Shown here piece after piece: positions 18,004 to 26,799 of a DNA stretch of 64,000 nucleotides (within the stretch, counting starts at the first letter, position 1; each line of letters begins with the position of its first letter). The stretch lies in the NCBI GenBank assembly GCA_040752915.1, contig JBFMHB010000005.1, positions 1 to 64,000 on the forward strand, written 5' to 3'. A program made the translations under genes and the position numbers. The notes under the pieces are model-generated. The model was not told the DNA's origin, made no database searches, and was given only the letters and a program-made list of their open reading frames with translations. This stretch comes from Acidobacteriota bacterium (GTDB taxonomy: Bacteria > Acidobacteriota > UBA4820 > DSQY01).

Positions 18004-19812
18004 ATGAAGCGCGCGGCGGCGGTTCTCGTTGTCGGCCTGTGGGCCCTCGGGGTTGGCGCCGGATCTCCGGGGGGGGCGTGGCCGTCGGAGAAGGTGGACC
18101 CCGCGGTCCTTCGCGAGGCCGAGGCGGGATCGGCCGAATTCCTCGTCCTCATGAAAGAGCAGGCTGACCTGTCGGCGGCGCGGACACTCCGCACAAAGGA
18201 GGAGAAGGGACGCTTCGTGGTGGAGCGCCTGAGGGAGACGGCGGAGAGGAGCCAGGGGCCCTTGCTCGCGGAACTGGCGGGCCTCGGGGCGGAGGTGCGG
18301 CCCTTCTGGATCGCCAACATGGTCTGGGTCCGGGGCGGCCTCGACGCGCTGTCGGCCGCGGCCTCGCGGGCGGAAGTGGACCGGATCGTTCCGAACCCCC
18401 ACGTGGGCGCCCGACTGCCCGAAGAGGAGGCGGCGGGCCGCGAGCCCCTGGCCGTGGAGTGGGGCGTCTCGCGCGTCAACGCCCCCTACGCCTGGGGCCT
18501 GGGCTACACGGGCCGGGGCGTGGTGGTGGCCGGGCAGGACACGGGCTACCAGTGGAACCACCCGGCCTTGAGGCCCCACTACCGGGGCTGGAACGGGACG
18601 ACGGCGGACCACGATTTCAACTGGCACGACGCCATCCACTCGGGCGGTGGGTCCTGCGGCGCCGATTCCCTCGTGCCCTGCGACGATCATGGCCACGGGA
18701 CCCACACCATGGGCACCATGGTCGGGGACGACGGGGGAAGCAACCAGATCGGCGTGGCGCCGGGGGCCGTGTGGATCGGCTGCCGCAACATGGACCGGGG
18801 CAACGGCACACCCGCCACCTACACGGAGTGCTTCCAGTGGTTCTTGGCCCCCACGGACCTCGACGGCGAAAACGCAGATCCGAGCCTCGCCCCCGACGTC
18901 ATCAACAACTCCTGGGGCTGTCCGTACTCCGAGGGATGCACCTACCCGGACATATTGAAGGCCGTGGTGGAGAGCGCCCGGGCGGCGGGCATCGTGGTGG
19001 TGGCGTCTGCGGGCAACTCCGGAAGTTCCTGCGGGAGCGTGGCGGATCCTCCGGCGATCTACGACGCCGCCTTCTCCGTGGGCAACACGACGGGCACCGA
19101 CGCCATCGCAACCTCCAGCAGCCGCGGCCCTGTCACCGTGGACGGGAGCAACCGCCTCAAGCCCGACGTGACGGCCCCGGGCACCTCGGTGCGCTCCTCC
19201 TACCCGACGAGCACGTACGCCACCTTAAGCGGCACGAGCATGGCGGGGCCCCACGTGGCGGGCGTGGTGGCCCTCCTCCTCTCGGCGCGCCCCGACCTCA
19301 AGGGCGACGTGGACGCCGTGGAATTCCTCCTGGCCTCCACGGCGGACCCAAAGACCTCCACCCAGACCTGCGGCGGCGTCCCCGGATCCTCCATCCCCAA
19401 CAACACCTTCGGCCACGGCATCGTGGACGCCCAGCGCCTCTTCACCCTCGACAGCGACGGCGACGGCTCGGGAAACCTCGCGGACTGCGCCCCCGCCGAC
19501 GGCTCGGCCTACAGCGCGCCCAGCGAGGCCCGAAACCTGACCCTCTCGTGGGCGGGGACCACGGTTCTCTCCTGGCAGGCGCCCTCGGCCCCCGGCGGCA
19601 CGGAGGTCGTCTACGACCTCCTTCGGAGCGCCGATCCGGCGGATTTCTCGGCCGCCGTCTGCGTCGCCTCCGGAACGGCGGCCCTCACGGCTTCCGACGG
19701 GGACGCGCCGTCGGGCGTGGCCTATTACCTCGTCCGGTCCCGGAACGCCTGCGGCGCTTCCCTCGGGACCCGCTCCGACGGCGCTCCCCGCAGCGCCCCC
19801 TCCTGCCCCTGA
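18004..19812 (+). CDS. Secreted subtilisin-like serine protease (S8)
   Basis: 602 residues. Start at ATG 18004 ([13 protein letters not shown]) opens a signal peptide and follows GGGAGGCGG. An I9-like propeptide covers about residues 35-140. The catalytic domain shows Asp in [17 protein letters not shown], His in [13 protein letters not shown], oxyanion Asn in VINNSWGCP and Ser in [13 protein letters not shown], so it is complete. Several Cys pairs suggest an extracellular disulfide-stabilised enzyme. The C-terminal 100 residues resemble a fibronectin type III-like domain ([20 protein letters not shown]). Single gene; degradative role inferred. Confidence 0.95.
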   Translation: MKRAAAVLVVGLWALGVGAGSPGGAWPSEKVDPAVLREAEAGSAEFLVLMKEQADLSAARTLRTKEEKGRFVVERLRETAERSQGPLLAELAGLGAEVRPFWIANMVWVRGGLDALSAAASRAEVDRIVPNPHVGARLPEEEAAGREPLAVEWGVSRVNAPYAWGLGYTGRGVVVAGQDTGYQWNHPALRPHYRGWNGTTADHDFNWHDAIHSGGGSCGADSLVPCDDHGHGTHTMGTMVGDDGGSNQIGVAPGAVWIGCRNMDRGNGTPATYTECFQWFLAPTDLDGENADPSLAPDVINNSWGCPYSEGCTYPDILKAVVESARAAGIVVVASAGNSGSSCGSVADPPAIYDAAFSVGNTTGTDAIATSSSRGPVTVDGSNRLKPDVTAPGTSVRSSYPTSTYATLSGTSMAGPHVAGVVALLLSARPDLKGDVDAVEFLLASTADPKTSTQTCGGVPGSSIPNNTFGHGIVDAQRLFTLDSDGDGSGNLADCAPADGSAYSAPSEARNLTLSWAGTTVLSWQAPSAPGGTEVVYDLLRSADPADFSAAVCVASGTAALTASDGDAPSGVAYYLVRSRNACGASLGTRSDGAPRSAPSCP

Positions 19813-19902
19813 CGGCCGGTCCCGATGGGACGTCGGACCGCGATCCCTCGCGCGTTGCGGGCCTAGCCCTTTCGTGGTAAGGTCTTTCGAGGAAGGAAGG
19901 CC

Positions 19903-20703
19903 ATGGCCCACGGACCCGCTCCGTCCGAAAAAGAGCCCCATCCGCTGCTCAGGCTCGTGGACCCCCAAAACATCCCCGGGCACGTGGCCATCATCATGGA
20001 TGGGAACGGGCGCTGGGCCACGGCGAGGGGCCTGCCCCGCATCGAGGGTCACAAGGCGGGCATCGAGGCCGTGAAGGACGCCGTCACGGCGGCCTCCAAC
20101 CTTGGCGTCCGGAACCTCACCCTCTACGCCTTCTCCATGGAGAACTGGAAGCGGCCCCAGCCCGAGGTCCACGCCCTCTTCCGCCTCCTCCACAAGTTCC
20201 TCACCGACGAGGCCCACCGCCTCCTCGAAAACGGGATCCGCTTGCGGACCATCGGGCGCCTCGAGGATCTGCCCGCCCGCAACCAGAAGCTCATCCGCGA
20301 TCTCGAGGAGAAGACCCGCGACGGCAAGTGGACCCTCACCCTGGCCCTCTCCTACGGCGGCCGGACGGAGATCGCGGACGCCTGCGGCGCCCTCCTCAAG
20401 GAGAGGTTGGCGGCCGGAAACGGCGGGCCCGTCCAGCCCGAGGAGCTGGGGCGCCACCTCTACGCCCCCGACCTCCCGGACCCGGACCTGCTCATCCGCA
20501 CGAGCGGGGAGTACCGGATCAGCAATTTTCTGCTCTGGCAAATCGCCTACGCCGAACTGGTCATCCTCGACGTCCTCTGGCCGGACTTCCGGGAGCAGCA
20601 CTTCTACGAGGCGGTGCTGGACTTCCAGAGGCGGGACAGGCGTTACGGCGGCGTTTCGGGGGCGGCCGCCCGAGGCCCTTCGGGAAAGGCGAGGCCCCGG
20701 TGA
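19903..20703 (+). CDS. uppS: Isoprenyl transferase (undecaprenyl pyrophosphate synthase)
   Basis: 266 residues; cis-prenyltransferase making the C55 lipid carrier for peptidoglycan. Seen: HVAIIMDGNGRWA (catalytic Asp and pyrophosphate site), LTLYAFSMENWKRP, LALSYGGRTEI and IRTSGEYRISNFLLWQIAY, all in order. First of four tightly packed genes: its TGA overlaps the GTG of cdsA (GTGA, 20700-20703). The order uppS-cdsA-dxr-rseP is a classic bacterial envelope operon. The C-terminal 25 residues are basic and variable. Confidence 0.95.
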   Translation: MAHGPAPSEKEPHPLLRLVDPQNIPGHVAIIMDGNGRWATARGLPRIEGHKAGIEAVKDAVTAASNLGVRNLTLYAFSMENWKRPQPEVHALFRLLHKFLTDEAHRLLENGIRLRTIGRLEDLPARNQKLIRDLEEKTRDGKWTLTLALSYGGRTEIADACGALLKERLAAGNGGPVQPEELGRHLYAPDLPDPDLLIRTSGEYRISNFLLWQIAYAELVILDVLWPDFREQHFYEAVLDFQRRDRRYGGVSGAAARGPSGKARPR

Positions 20704-21494
20704 AGCGCATCCTTACGGCGCTCGTGCTGATCCCCCTCTTCCTCGGGAGTCTGCTTGCTCCCCACCCCGGCTTCTTCGGGGCTTTCGTGGCCGTCGCCAT
20801 CCTGCTTGCGGGCTGGGAGCTCGGGCGCATCGCCCAGGCCACCGAGCTGGAGCCCTTCCGGAAGACCCTCGCTCTCCTGGCGGCGGCCTTCCTGCTCCCC
20901 GTGGCCTGGCCCGACGTCTTCACGGTGGACGAAGTGCTCGCGGCCGGCCTGCTCATCCTCCTGATCCTGGGCCTCTTCCGCCGCGCCGATCTGGGAAAGA
21001 CCCTCGTTTCGGCGTCCGTGACCCTCTTCGGGGCCCTCTACGTGGGCTTCCTGCTGGCCTACATCCTCCGCCTGCGCCTGGAGCGCGGCGGCGTGGGGCT
21101 GGTCTTCCTCCTCGCCCTGGGCGTCTGGCCGGGCGACTCCCTGGCCTACTACGTCGGCAAGGCCTTCGGGAAGCACAAGCTCAACGAGCGCGTTTCTCCC
21201 AAGAAGACCTGGGAAGGCGCCGCCGCGAACGTGGCGGGTGGGCTCCTCGGAGTCGCCGTCGGCAAGGTTCTCGGCCTGGCCGCGCTGGAATGGGTGGACG
21301 TGGCGGTCCTGGGCCTGATCTTCCCGGTCTTTGGCATGATGGGCGACCTGTTCGAGTCGGCCCTCAAGCGGAAGGCGGGCGTGAAGGACTCGTCCGGGCT
21401 CCTGCCCGGTCACGGAGGCGTCCTGGACCGGCTCGACAGCGTCTTCTTCAACGGCCCCATCCTCTTCTACTACCACCAGGCCATCCTCGCATGA
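20700..21494 (+). CDS. cdsA: Phosphatidate cytidylyltransferase
   Basis: 264 residues; makes CDP-diacylglycerol in the inner membrane. The GTG start at 20700 overlaps the uppS stop; the upstream open frame is antisense-like and rejected. About seven hydrophobic segments. The family signature is complete near the C-terminus: VSPKKTWEG, and later LKRKAGVKDSSGLLPGHGG followed by DRLDS. Overlaps dxr by ATGA (21491-21494). Confidence 0.94.
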   Translation: MKRILTALVLIPLFLGSLLAPHPGFFGAFVAVAILLAGWELGRIAQATELEPFRKTLALLAAAFLLPVAWPDVFTVDEVLAAGLLILLILGLFRRADLGKTLVSASVTLFGALYVGFLLAYILRLRLERGGVGLVFLLALGVWPGDSLAYYVGKAFGKHKLNERVSPKKTWEGAAANVAGGLLGVAVGKVLGLAALEWVDVAVLGLIFPVFGMMGDLFESALKRKAGVKDSSGLLPGHGGVLDRLDSVFFNGPILFYYHQAILA

Positions 21495-22654
21495 GCCAGG
21501 GCGTCGTCATCCTCGGCTCCACGGGGAGCGTCGGCGAGACGGCCCTCAGGGTCCTGCGCGAACTGAGGGAGTCCTTTCACGTGGTGGGGCTCGCCGCGGG
21601 CCGCCGGGCCGACCGCCTCATGGAGCAGATCCAGGAGTTCTCGCCGTCCGTCGTCTCCGTCGCCTCCGGCGAGGATGCCCGGAGGATCAGGGCGCGTTTC
21701 CCTCGCCTGGAAGTGGCCTACGGTCCCCACGGGAACACGGTGGTGGCCGACGCGCCCGACGCCCGCACCGTGATCGCCGCCATCGTGGGCGCCGAAGGCC
21801 TCGCTCCCACCTTCAAGGCCGTCCAGAAGGGCAAGCGCGTGGCCCTGGCCAACAAGGAGGCCCTCGTCATGGCGGGGCGCCTCGTCATGGACGGGGCGCG
21901 GCGGTCGGGGGCCGAGATCCTCCCCGTGGACAGCGAGCACTGCGCGGTGTACCAGTGCTCCCGGGGCGAGAGCGCCAAGCACATCCTCCGCGTCCTCCTC
22001 ACGGCTTCGGGCGGGGCCTTGAGGGATTGCCCCCTGGAGGATCTGGAGGGGGCTTCCCCCGAGCAGGTCCTGCGCCACCCCACGTGGCAGATGGGCCCCA
22101 AGATCACCGTGGATTCGGCCACCATGATGAACAAGGGCCTGGAGGTCATCGAGGCCCACCACCTCTTCTCCCTCCCCGTGGACCGGATCTCCGTCCTCAT
22201 GCACAGGGAGAGCATCGTCCACTCGCTGGTGGAGTTCGTGGACGGCTCCGTCCTCGCCCAGCTCGCGGAGGCGGACATGGCCCTGCCCGTCCAGTACGCC
22301 CTCACGTATCCCGTGCGCAAGCCTTGCCCCATGCCCCGGCTGGACCTCGCCCACATCGCGGGCCTGACCTTCTCGGCTCCCGACGAGAAGCGCTTCCCCT
22401 GCCTCTCCCTCGCCCGGCAGGCGGCCCAGACTTCTGAGGCCCACAAGGTGGCCCTCAACGCCGCGAACGAGGTGGCCGTGGGGGCCTTCCTCGAGAAGAG
22501 GCTCTCCTTCGGCGGCATCCCGCGCCTGATCCGGCGGGTGCTCGACGCCACGGTCCCCACCACCCTCGCGAGCCTCGAGCACATCCTGGCCCTGGACAAG
22601 GCCAGCCGCGCCGCGGCGCTCGCCTTCCTCGAGCATCCGGAGCGACTCACGTGA
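21491..22654 (+). CDS. dxr: 1-deoxy-D-xylulose 5-phosphate reductoisomerase
   Basis: 387 residues; second step of the non-mevalonate isoprenoid pathway. NADPH motif ILGSTGSVGETALRVL at the N-terminus, ALANKEALVMAG, metal/substrate site PVDSEHCAVYQ, TASGGALRD, HPTWQMGPKITVDSATMMNK and MHRESIVHSLVEF are all present. Starts inside the cdsA stop (ATGA) and its own stop overlaps the rseP start. Supplies precursors for UppS encoded two genes upstream. Confidence 0.96.
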   Translation: MSQGVVILGSTGSVGETALRVLRELRESFHVVGLAAGRRADRLMEQIQEFSPSVVSVASGEDARRIRARFPRLEVAYGPHGNTVVADAPDARTVIAAIVGAEGLAPTFKAVQKGKRVALANKEALVMAGRLVMDGARRSGAEILPVDSEHCAVYQCSRGESAKHILRVLLTASGGALRDCPLEDLEGASPEQVLRHPTWQMGPKITVDSATMMNKGLEVIEAHHLFSLPVDRISVLMHRESIVHSLVEFVDGSVLAQLAEADMALPVQYALTYPVRKPCPMPRLDLAHIAGLTFSAPDEKRFPCLSLARQAAQTSEAHKVALNAANEVAVGAFLEKRLSFGGIPRLIRRVLDATVPTTLASLEHILALDKASRAAALAFLEHPERLT

Positions 22655-23979
22655 TGGTCCTCGAATCGGCGCTCACGATCCTCCTGTTTCTCCTGGTCCT
22701 GGGCGCGCTGATCCTCGTCCACGAGATGGGCCACTACCTGGCGGGCCGGCTCCAAGGCTTCGCCGTGGACGCCTTCAGCATCGGCTTCGGCCCGCGGCTT
22801 CTGGACCGGAAGGGCGCCTACAACAGGTGGCAGATCCGCTGGATCCCCATGGGGGGCTTCGTCAAATTCCGGGGCGAGGCGGGCCCGGACGACGAGGCGC
22901 CGGCGGACGCGGGGCCCGGCAGGCCCTTCTACGAGATGCCGAGGTGGCGCCGCTTTCTGGTCCTCGTCATGGGCGTGACCTTCAATGCCCTCCTGGCCTA
23001 CGGCCTTTTCGCGGGGCTCGTCTGGCACGGGGTGGAGGAGTCCCTCCTGCGGGAGCGGGAGCCCCGCGTGGGCTTCGTGGCGCCCGGCCTCCCCGCCGAG
23101 AAGGCGGGCGTCCGTCCGGGCGACGTGCTGGTGCGGCTCGGGTCCCGGAAGGTCTCCAACTGGGACGACGCGCGGGAAGAGATCGCCCTCAACCAGAAGC
23201 CCTACGAACTCGTCCTCCTGCGGGGCGGGGAGACCCTCTCCGTGAGGGTCGAGCCCGTGGCGGCCACCTTCCTCAAGCAGCCCGTGGGGGAAATCGGCGT
23301 CTTTCCGGCCCTGCCTCCCGTCATCGGGGCCGTGGCGGACCCCTCTCCGGCCCTGCGCGCGGGCCTCGCGCCGGGGGACCGCATCGTCTCCCTCGACGGG
23401 CAGACCTTCGCCTATTGGGACGAGTTCCAGCGGGCCATGGCCTCCTCTGATGGCGCGCCCCGGCGCCTCGTGGTGGAGCGGGAGGGGAGCCGCCGCGAGG
23501 TGGAGGTCGCCCCCGAGTACAACGCCGAGGCGGGACGGTACCTCCTGGGCATCGCCCCCCAGGAGTCGGTGTGGACCCGGTACCCCTTCCCCTCCAACTT
23601 CGCCAAGGCCGCCTCCCTCACCCTCCAGCAGTCCACCCTCGCCTACCGCACCCTCAAGCGCCTCGTGACCCGCCAGGTGGGCCTGAGCGCCCTCTCGGGG
23701 CCCGTGAGCATCGCCTACATCACGGGGAAGGTGGCCCGCACGGGGCTCTACAACCTGCTCATGCTCGTGGCCGTGATCTCCCTCCAACTGGCCTTCATCA
23801 ACCTCCTTCCCATCCCCGGTCTCGACGGGGGGCAGATCATCGTGCTGGCCGCGGAGGGGCTCTTCCGGCGGGACCTGCCCATGGCCGTGAAGGACCGTAT
23901 CCTCCAGGTGGGCTTCGTCCTGCTCATCCTCTTTTCGGTGGCCGTGCTGTTCCTCGACGTGGCCAAGTTCTTCAAGTGA
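22651..23979 (+). CDS. rseP: RIP zinc metalloprotease RseP
   Basis: 442 residues from GTG 22651 (overlapping the dxr stop) or 441 from the next ATG at 22654. Site-2 protease of the inner membrane: HEMGH zinc motif in the first helix, second zinc-region motif LLPIPGLDGGQI near the C-terminus, and two PDZ domains between (about residues 115-290), as in E. coli RseP. It cleaves membrane-anchored anti-sigma factors and signal peptide remnants. No sigma/anti-sigma pair is in the window. Last gene of the uppS operon. Confidence 0.95.
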   Translation: MMVLESALTILLFLLVLGALILVHEMGHYLAGRLQGFAVDAFSIGFGPRLLDRKGAYNRWQIRWIPMGGFVKFRGEAGPDDEAPADAGPGRPFYEMPRWRRFLVLVMGVTFNALLAYGLFAGLVWHGVEESLLREREPRVGFVAPGLPAEKAGVRPGDVLVRLGSRKVSNWDDAREEIALNQKPYELVLLRGGETLSVRVEPVAATFLKQPVGEIGVFPALPPVIGAVADPSPALRAGLAPGDRIVSLDGQTFAYWDEFQRAMASSDGAPRRLVVEREGSRREVEVAPEYNAEAGRYLLGIAPQESVWTRYPFPSNFAKAASLTLQQSTLAYRTLKRLVTRQVGLSALSGPVSIAYITGKVARTGLYNLLMLVAVISLQLAFINLLPIPGLDGGQIIVLAAEGLFRRDLPMAVKDRILQVGFVLLILFSVAVLFLDVAKFFK

Positions 23980-24007
23980 GACGGCGGGCGCCGTCCGGAG
24001 CCGACCC

Positions 24008-25150
24008 ATGGATTTCGAACTGAACGACGACCAGAAGATGATCCGGGACATGGTCCGCGCCTTCGCCGAGGAGAAGATCCGCCCAGGCGTGGCCCGGCGC
24101 GACGCCGAGGGGGCCTTCATCGCGGACCTCCTTCCGGGCCTGGCGGAACTGGGCCTTCTGGGAATGGTCGTCCCCGAATCCCTGGGGGGATCGGGGCTCG
24201 ACACGGTGGCCTACGCGGTGGCCATCGAGGAGCTGGCGCGGGTGTGCGCCTCCACCGCCGTCACGGTGTCGGTGACCAATTCCGTCTGCCAGGAGCCCAT
24301 CCTCCGCTTCGGAACGCCCGCCCAGCGGGAGCGCTTCCTCCCGCCGCTGGCCAAGGGCGAGCGCCTGGGCGGCTTCTGCCTGACGGAGCCGGGGGCCGGC
24401 ACCGACGCCGGCGGCATCCGCACGCGCGCCGTCCGGGACGGGGACGCCTACGTCCTCAACGGCGCCAAGGCCTGGATCACGAACACGCACGTGGGGCGCA
24501 CCTTCGTCGTGGTGGCCGTGACGGACCCCTCCAAGGGCGCGCGCGGAACGTCGGCCTTCGTGGTGGAGGCGCCCGCGCCGGGCCTGGTCTTCCTTCCCGA
24601 AGAGAAGAAGATGGGCCTCAAGGCCTCCATCACCTCGGGCGTGGCCTTCGAGGACTGCCGGGTGCCAGCCGAGAATCTCCTCGGGGAGGAGGGGATGGGG
24701 CTGAAGATCGCCCTGCAGACCCTCGACGCCTCGCGCATCGGCATCGCCGCCCAGGCCGTGGGCATCGGCCAGGGCGCCTTCGAGGAGGCGGTGCGCTACT
24801 CGAAGGAGCGGCAGACCTTCGGCAAGCCCCTGTGCGAGCACCAGGCCATCCAGTTCATGCTCGCCGAGTCGGCCACGGCGCTGGACGCCGCTCGCCTGCT
24901 CACCTACCGGGCCGCCGCCCTGAAGGACGCCTCGTCGCCCTCCCTCGGCCTGGCCTCCAGCATGGCCAAGCTTTACGCCAGCGAGGCCGCCAAGCAGGTC
25001 TGCGACGCCGCCGTCCAGGTCCACGGCGCCTACGGGTACAGCCGCGAGTACGCCGTGGAGCGCTTCTACCGCGACGTGCGCGTGACCACCATCTACGAGG
25101 GCACCTCCGAGGCCCAGCGCATGGTCATCGCCAAGGCCCTCCTGCGCTAG
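24008..25150 (+). CDS. Acyl-CoA dehydrogenase
   Basis: 380 residues. FAD/substrate motifs CLTEPGAGTDAGGIRTRA and AWITNTHVGRTFVVVAVTD; C-terminal TTIYEGTSEAQRMVIAKALL holds the catalytic Glu; the Arg-rich RxxFG region appears as KERQTFGKPLCEHQAIQF. Best fits short-chain/butyryl-CoA type, without certainty. It lies 28 bp after rseP in the same direction; co-transcription is possible but functionally unrelated. No adjacent ETF. Confidence 0.93.
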   Translation: MDFELNDDQKMIRDMVRAFAEEKIRPGVARRDAEGAFIADLLPGLAELGLLGMVVPESLGGSGLDTVAYAVAIEELARVCASTAVTVSVTNSVCQEPILRFGTPAQRERFLPPLAKGERLGGFCLTEPGAGTDAGGIRTRAVRDGDAYVLNGAKAWITNTHVGRTFVVVAVTDPSKGARGTSAFVVEAPAPGLVFLPEEKKMGLKASITSGVAFEDCRVPAENLLGEEGMGLKIALQTLDASRIGIAAQAVGIGQGAFEEAVRYSKERQTFGKPLCEHQAIQFMLAESATALDAARLLTYRAAALKDASSPSLGLASSMAKLYASEAAKQVCDAAVQVHGAYGYSREYAVERFYRDVRVTTIYEGTSEAQRMVIAKALLR

Positions 25151-25225
25151 TTTCGAACCGCCACGAACGTTCCGGCCGGAGTCCTGGACCTCCTGGGCTC
25201 CGCTTTCACGCTTCATGCCCTGTAA

Positions 25226-25503
25226 GAGGCGTCGCCCGACGCCGAGGTTTTCTCAATCCCAAATCCCAAATCCCAAATCACAAATCCCAAATGTCCTCGC
25301 CCTCTCCGGCCCGGCGCCTTCGGCGCCCGCATCCTCAACGTACGGAAAGTACGATTCCGGTGCGGGCGCCTCGCCTTCCTTGCCTTAGGGCCATCGGCGT
25401 CGGGACGCGCCTCCCTCCCTCCGGTCGGTCGGCCACAGCGAGGGTCCGAAGCACAGCCCCCGCGCGCCTGCCGCTGTGGGAGGCGTCGCCCGACGCCGAG
25501 GTT
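25226..25503. repeat. 24-bp direct repeat pair with internal hairpin
   Basis: The sequence GAGGCGTCGCCCGACGCCGA followed by GGTT occurs at 25226-25249 and 25480-25503, identical over 24 bp. Its core GGCGTC-GCCC-GACGCC forms a 6-bp stem, as in REP-type extragenic elements. Confidence 0.8.
25254..25292. repeat. CCCAAAT tandem repeat
   Basis: Five near-perfect heptamer units of CCCAAAT (one has CACAAAT). Related to the degenerate array at 17891-17945. Too short and spacer-free to be a CRISPR. Confidence 0.85.
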
Positions 25504-25573
25504 CGCCCTCAAAGGCCTTCTCTCATCGTAGGGGCGGCCCTCCGCGGCCGCCCGCCTACGAAGGCCCCCAGTG

Positions 25574-25629
25574 TAGCGGCCCTTGCTCGCCAAGGGCCGG
25601 CCCTTCGGCCGATGCGAGCATCGGCCGCT
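25574..25629. repeat. Imperfect inverted repeat
   Basis: TAGCGGCC (25574-25581) and GGCCGCTA (25622-25629) are exact inverse copies. The next bases (CTTGCTCGCC versus the inverse GATGCTCGCATC) also match in part, giving arms of about 18-20 bp around a GGCCGGCCCTTCGGCC-type centre. Probably an extragenic palindromic element. Confidence 0.6.
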
Positions 25630-25741
25630 AAGGGGCAAGGGTCAGGTCTTGTATTGCGACATTCCGGATCGGGTGGATTGGATCCTGACGCGAAGTCCTT
25701 TCGTCTCCCGTCCCTCGCCTCCCGTCTGACGTCTCTCGCCT

Positions 25742-26743
25742 CTAGGGGGCCGGGCAGGCGCCCGAAGCGATGGGGCGCGCTAGGAGGATGCCTTCGAGCC
25801 TCTCGTAGTATTCGTGGCGCAGATCGCTGTTGTCGCTGTCCTTGCAATAGTCCGTATCGCCGGAGTCGTAGCCGCAGGTGGAGCGCCCGGTCGTGAGCGT
25901 GTAGGCGCATCCGCTGGCGCTGGCCCAGCGGTACGCAACCGGGCGGCGGGTAGAATCGTAGCCGTACCACATCTTCCCTTTGCCCACGCCGTCGGACGCA
26001 GAGACGTCGTCGTAGGAGCTTCGTCTCGTGTCCTTGCCGTGTCCGCTCTCCGCCGAGTCAATGACGTAGATCCAGAATTCGTCCTGGTTTACCGTCGAGG
26101 CCACCGGAAAGGTCCAGGCCAGCATGACGTGGCCCGTGCTCTGGCTCCCGCAGGACTTGCCCTCCATGAAGGAGCGCCAGGCGTCCGAATAGCGCACGAC
26201 GAGGATGTCCCCCGGCTGGATCTTCTGGTGATCGGTGAAGACGTACCAGAGCGCGTTGCAGTTTTCCGAGCGGCCGGCCAGGATCTCCCGGAAGTAGTCG
26301 TAGAATCCCCAGGCCCGGGGGCGGAGGTCGGGGTCGTCGGGATCCGTTGGGTCCGGCGGATGAAGCCTCAGCGAATTGGCGAGGAGGTCCGCGTAGTGGA
26401 GGGGGGAGGCCGGCTCCAGCACGAACTCGCCCACGAATCCGGAACAGTCGTACTTGTAAATCCCGTCGTCCTCCGCCATGACCGATTGGGCGTGGTGGAC
26501 GTACTCGGTCTGGCGGAGATTCCCGAAAACGTAGGCCATCCGGTCGTACACGGCTCGCGCGGGCGTCCCGGCCGGAGGCCGGTGAACGCGGCTCCCGGGC
26601 AGGGCGGGCGCCGCCTCGGTTTCGCAGGACGTCGAGGAGACCTGGGCCCTGTCGCTTTCTTGGGATGCCTGGGCGCATACTCCCGCGCCGTGCGCCGCCA
26701 GGGCCCAAATCAACGATCCCGTCACGAACCACGAGTTGCGCAT
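25742..26743 (-). CDS. Exported NlpC/P60-like (papain-fold) protein
   Basis: 333 residues from MRNSWFVTGSLIW, which starts a signal peptide (cleavage near GVCAQA) and has GGGAGG upstream; the frame upstream is antisense of the next gene. A DCSGF motif (YKYDCSGFVGEF) with candidate catalytic Cys is followed after about 100 residues by GDILVVRYSD and then STGHVMLAW with candidate His, the order found in NlpC/P60 amidases. Insertions are larger than usual, so the match is by motif. It could hydrolyse peptidoglycan peptides or be a general exported amidase. Several Cys in the C-terminus suggest disulfides. Confidence 0.6.
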   Translation of the reverse strand: MRNSWFVTGSLIWALAAHGAGVCAQASQESDRAQVSSTSCETEAAPALPGSRVHRPPAGTPARAVYDRMAYVFGNLRQTEYVHHAQSVMAEDDGIYKYDCSGFVGEFVLEPASPLHYADLLANSLRLHPPDPTDPDDPDLRPRAWGFYDYFREILAGRSENCNALWYVFTDHQKIQPGDILVVRYSDAWRSFMEGKSCGSQSTGHVMLAWTFPVASTVNQDEFWIYVIDSAESGHGKDTRRSSYDDVSASDGVGKGKMWYGYDSTRRPVAYRWASASGCAYTLTTGRSTCGYDSGDTDYCKDSDNSDLRHEYYERLEGILLARPIASGACPAP

Positions 26744-26799
26744 GGGGGCTTGCCTCCCGCTCTCCATCAGAGTATGAGCGATGCGTATGTGGAGGCGCA

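Larger units (their letters stand above)
25151..25741. other. 591-bp intergenic region rich in repeats
   Basis: No gene is supportable between two convergent genes. It holds a CCCAAAT tandem array (25254-25292), two exact 24-bp copies of a hairpin-forming repeat (25226-25249 and 25480-25503) and an imperfect inverted repeat (25574-25630). The frames open here are compositionally biased and lack ribosome-binding sites. Confidence 0.7.

Noticed and set aside
18459-19880. 473-codon frame overlapping the subtilisin gene
   Set aside because: Arg/Gly-rich frame-shifted shadow of a well supported protease.
25254-25292. Short tandem repeat as possible CRISPR
   Set aside because: Units are 7 bp without spacers; no cas genes in view.
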